From Saccharomyces paradoxus (taxonomy: Eukaryota > Ascomycota > Saccharomycetes > Saccharomycetales > Saccharomycetaceae), in assembly GCF_002079055.1 (NCBI RefSeq), contig NC_047493.1:248001-312000 (forward strand): 64,000 nucleotides of DNA, in the 5' to 3' direction. The notes under the pieces were generated by a model, which did not search any database, was not told the origin of the DNA, and worked only from the letters and a program-made list of their open reading frames with translations. The translations under genes were made by a program, and so were the position numbers. Of this stretch, positions 61,872 to 64,000 are shown in pieces (the stretch's first letter is position 1; each line of letters opens with the position of its first letter).

Positions 61872-62842
61872 ATGCCTTCCAGATTCACTAAGACTAGAAA
61901 GCACAGAGGTCACGTCTCAGGTATGTAGTTCCATTTGGAAGAGGGAATGAAAGAACCAAGACGGTGATTTTTTTTGAGTGTTGTGCAATCAATATGGCGT
62001 GTGTATATCATGGTATAGGAGACTGCCAGTCGGCTAAGCGTGCTTACAATGGTTCTTTATGTTTTGATTGTGAACTTTGTATTGCTATCTCAGATTGAGA
62101 TAGCTTATTTGAGTGTAATATCTCGAGTAAATGTACTCTTCCATCACGGATTAAAACTAAAAGAAAGTGTGCATAGTTTTGGCTACTGTGTTTTCATTTA
62201 TTATATCATGCTATTCAGAACAGTCATACTGTCTACTCATTTTGTGGCATATTAAAGTACTTTCATATGGATTTTGGAAAGTACGTCTTAATATCGCTAT
62301 GTCGAATGGTTGTAGAGAGCACAATTATGAAAAAGAGTTACCATGTTTCTTTTATCTCGGCAGAAAATATCTAATTGGAAGTCTGATTTACTAACGTTTT
62401 AAAAAAATTGTATTATTACAATATTTTTCTTTTTTGTATAGCCGGTAAAGGTCGTGTCGGTAAGCACAGAAAGCACCCCGGTGGTAGAGGTATGGCCGGT
62501 GGTCAACATCACCACAGAATTAACATGGATAAATACCATCCAGGTTATTTCGGTAAGGTTGGTATGAGATACTTCCACAAGCAACAAGCTCATTTCTGGA
62601 AGCCAGTCTTGAATTTGGACAAATTGTGGACTTTGATCCCAGAAGACAAGAGAGACCAATACTTGAAGTCTGCTTCCAAGGAGACTGCTCCAGTTATTGA
62701 CACCTTGGCTGCCGGTTACGGTAAGATTTTGGGTAAGGGTAGAATTCCAAACGTCCCAGTTATTGTCAAAGCTAGATTCGTCTCCAAGTTGGCTGAAGAA
62801 AAAATCAGAGCTGCTGGTGGTGTTGTTGAATTGATCGCTTAA
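61872..62842 (+). CDS. RPL28: Ribosomal protein uL15 (Rpl28, cycloheximide-resistance locus CYH2), two exons
   Basis: Joined from exon 61872-61920 and exon 62442-62842, giving 149 residues. uL15 (formerly L28/L29) is a 60S protein near the E site. The N-terminus is Gly/Arg/His-rich ([20 protein letters not shown]). Gln38, which when changed to Glu or Lys gives cycloheximide resistance in S. cerevisiae, is present, so the allele looks drug-sensitive. The C-terminal uL15 domain includes [19 protein letters not shown]. Codon bias is strong. The first exon is not detectable without splicing. Confidence 0.97.
61921..62441 (+). other. RPL28: RPL28 intron with internal hairpin
   Basis: The 521-bp intron has 5' splice site GTATGT (61921-61926), branch point TACTAAC (62389-62395) and 3' end TATAG (62441). 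At 62084-62104, GCTATCTCA and TGAGATAGC form a perfect 9-bp stem with a 3-nt loop, about 160 nt after the 5' site. Short open frames inside are not genes. Confidence 0.95.
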
Positions 62843-62969
62843 GCGTATTGATTAAAACTTTATATGTATTTTCCAACAAAACTATATATCTTCAGTATTA
62901 TCTAATTTAACATCTACTTCTGTAATATTCATATCGCCCATTTTCACTGTTCTTTTTGCTAGTTTCTGT

Positions 62970-62980
62970 ATTTACATTTA
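62970..62980 (+). other. Candidate ARS consensus sequence
   Basis: ATTTACATTTA is an 11/11 match to WTTTAYRTTTW in the 274-bp gap between RPL28 and YGL101W. Chance matches are frequent, and origin function is not shown. Confidence 0.25.
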
Positions 62981-63116
62981 TCATCACTGGCAGATCCCAA
63001 CGCTTTTATCGCTTTTTTGAAATATTTTCAAAAATCATATATAAACAAAGGGTCCAAAAAGAAAATAAACAAACAAAACAAGTATACTTATTTGAGGTGA
63101 AGACCAAATCAACAGA

Positions 63117-63764
63117 ATGTGTGCAGTTAACGTCTGGAAGCCAGAAGATAATATTCCTGCAGAAATTCTAGCAATTCTTTCGAAACCTCACCCCAATTAT
63201 CAGTTAGCGTTTTTAAATATCATACAACTTTTGAAAACGCAAAGAAGAACTGGTTGGGTTGACCACGGTATTGATCCATGTGAAAGTATATCTGACCATA
63301 TGTACCGAATGGGGTTGACCACCATGCTGATTACGGACAAGAATATAGATCGTAATAAATGTATTAGAATTGCCCTTGTTCATGATTTTGCGGAGTCATT
63401 AGTTGGTGATATTACGCCAAATGACCCAATGACCAAGGAGGAAAAGCACCGCAGAGAATTCGAAACTGTCAAGTATCTTTGTGAAACCATAATTAAACCC
63501 TGCAGTGAAAGTACATCTAGGGAAATCCTTGATGATTGGTTAGCATACGAAAAACAGACTTGTTTGGAAGGAAGATATGTCAAAGATATCGATAAGTACG
63601 AAATGCTGGTCCAATGTTTTGAGTATGAACAAAAGTATAATGGCAAGAAGGATCTGGAACAATTTTGGAGTGCCATCAATGATATAAAAACAGATGAAGT
63701 TAAAAAATGGACTCAACGTTTACTAGAAGATCGAAAGGCCTTTTTCGACAATTTGAAGGAGTAG
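63117..63764 (+). CDS. YGL101W, HD-domain 5'-deoxynucleotidase-like protein
   Basis: The protein has 215 residues. It belongs to the HDDC2/YfbR-type HD hydrolases, whose members dephosphorylate deoxynucleoside monophosphates; S. cerevisiae also has the paralogue YBR242W. Metal-binding HD residues are visible: His61 in ISDHMYRMG, and His89-Asp90 in ALVHDFAESLVGD. A further Asp lies in KDIDKYEMLVQ. Length is standard and no targeting signal is seen, so a cytosolic enzyme is expected. The following 63765-64000 is AT-rich downstream DNA with no gene recognised. Confidence 0.92.
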   Translation: MCAVNVWKPEDNIPAEILAILSKPHPNYQLAFLNIIQLLKTQRRTGWVDHGIDPCESISDHMYRMGLTTMLITDKNIDRNKCIRIALVHDFAESLVGDITPNDPMTKEEKHRREFETVKYLCETIIKPCSESTSREILDDWLAYEKQTCLEGRYVKDIDKYEMLVQCFEYEQKYNGKKDLEQFWSAINDIKTDEVKKWTQRLLEDRKAFFDNLKE

Positions 63765-64000
63765 AGTAACATACGTTTTCGAAAGAAAGTAGACACATTT
63801 TTCTTTCAAGATTTTCATCCGATGCATACCATTTATAATAACTCCTTGATGCTTTTTCACCGATGCACAGCAGTTTGGTTTTGTATTTATTTTACTTCTA
63901 GCACCCGGTGTGCATTATGTGTAACTTTAGGAATAATCTTTGTATACTAGTTGCAAGTACTGGCAGATATATTGAATGTACGTGTAGCATTCTCAACTGA

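Noticed and set aside
62399-62659. Minus-strand frame over RPL28 exon 2 (YGL102C counterpart)
   Set aside because: It is antisense to a highly expressed, codon-biased gene; open antisense frames are a by-product of that bias.

Overview
This is a nuclear chromosome segment from a budding yeast of the Saccharomyces sensu stricto group. Gene order and orientation match the left arm of S. cerevisiae chromosome VII from SEC27 (YGL137W) to YGL101W. The signs of yeast are TACTAAC/GTATGT introns in SEC27 and RPL28, an intron-containing tRNA-Trp gene, Ty-type LTR remnants, compact spacing and AT-rich intergenic DNA. Several proteins (PCL10, NSA1, SCS3, SLD3, RMD9) differ from the S. cerevisiae reference as I remember it by more than strain-level variation. 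A sister species is therefore more likely than S288C, but I cannot name it without an alignment. Comparisons with S. cerevisiae below are from memory.

Layout. 0-8 kb: SEC27 (COPI coat), MRM2 (mitochondrial rRNA methylase), RPL1B, PCL10 (Pho85 cyclin). 8-21 kb: ITC1 (Isw2 remodeler), SNT2 (PHD/BAH protein), CEG1 (mRNA capping), RSM23, CWC23, SOH1/MED31. 21-31.5 kb: SCS3, MET13, MON1, RPS2, NAB2, GPG1. 31.8-36.2 kb: PRP43 and COQ8. 36.2-39.4 kb: the only accessory stretch, with one tRNA-Trp gene and a pile of solo or partial LTRs in which a delta LTR lies inside a tau LTR. 39.4-49 kb: YGL117W, CDC20, SNF4, an OPT transporter (YGL114W), SLD3. 49-64 kb: TAF6, NSA1, CUE3, YGL108C, RMD9, MLC1, ARC1, VPS73, RPL28 and the HD-domain gene YGL101W.

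The genes are single housekeeping units, not operons. Some share a theme: ribosomal proteins and ribosome assembly (RPL1B, RPS2, RPL28, NSA1, PRP43), mitochondrial translation or respiration (MRM2, RSM23, RMD9, COQ8), chromatin and transcription (ITC1, SNT2, SOH1, TAF6) and the cell cycle (PCL10, CDC20, SLD3). Promoter motifs fit these roles: Rap1 and Fhl1 sites at ribosomal-protein genes, RRPE/PAC-like motifs at NSA1 and PRP43, Gcn4 sites at YGL117W and MET13, and an Mcm1/forkhead-like site at CDC20.

I found no undescribed multi-gene system. The most interesting signals are non-coding: the A24 tract downstream of NAB2, the nested LTRs, a perfect hairpin in the RPL28 intron, a G13 run beside a perfect inverted repeat upstream of YGL114W, and a GC-rich palindromic island in SCS3.
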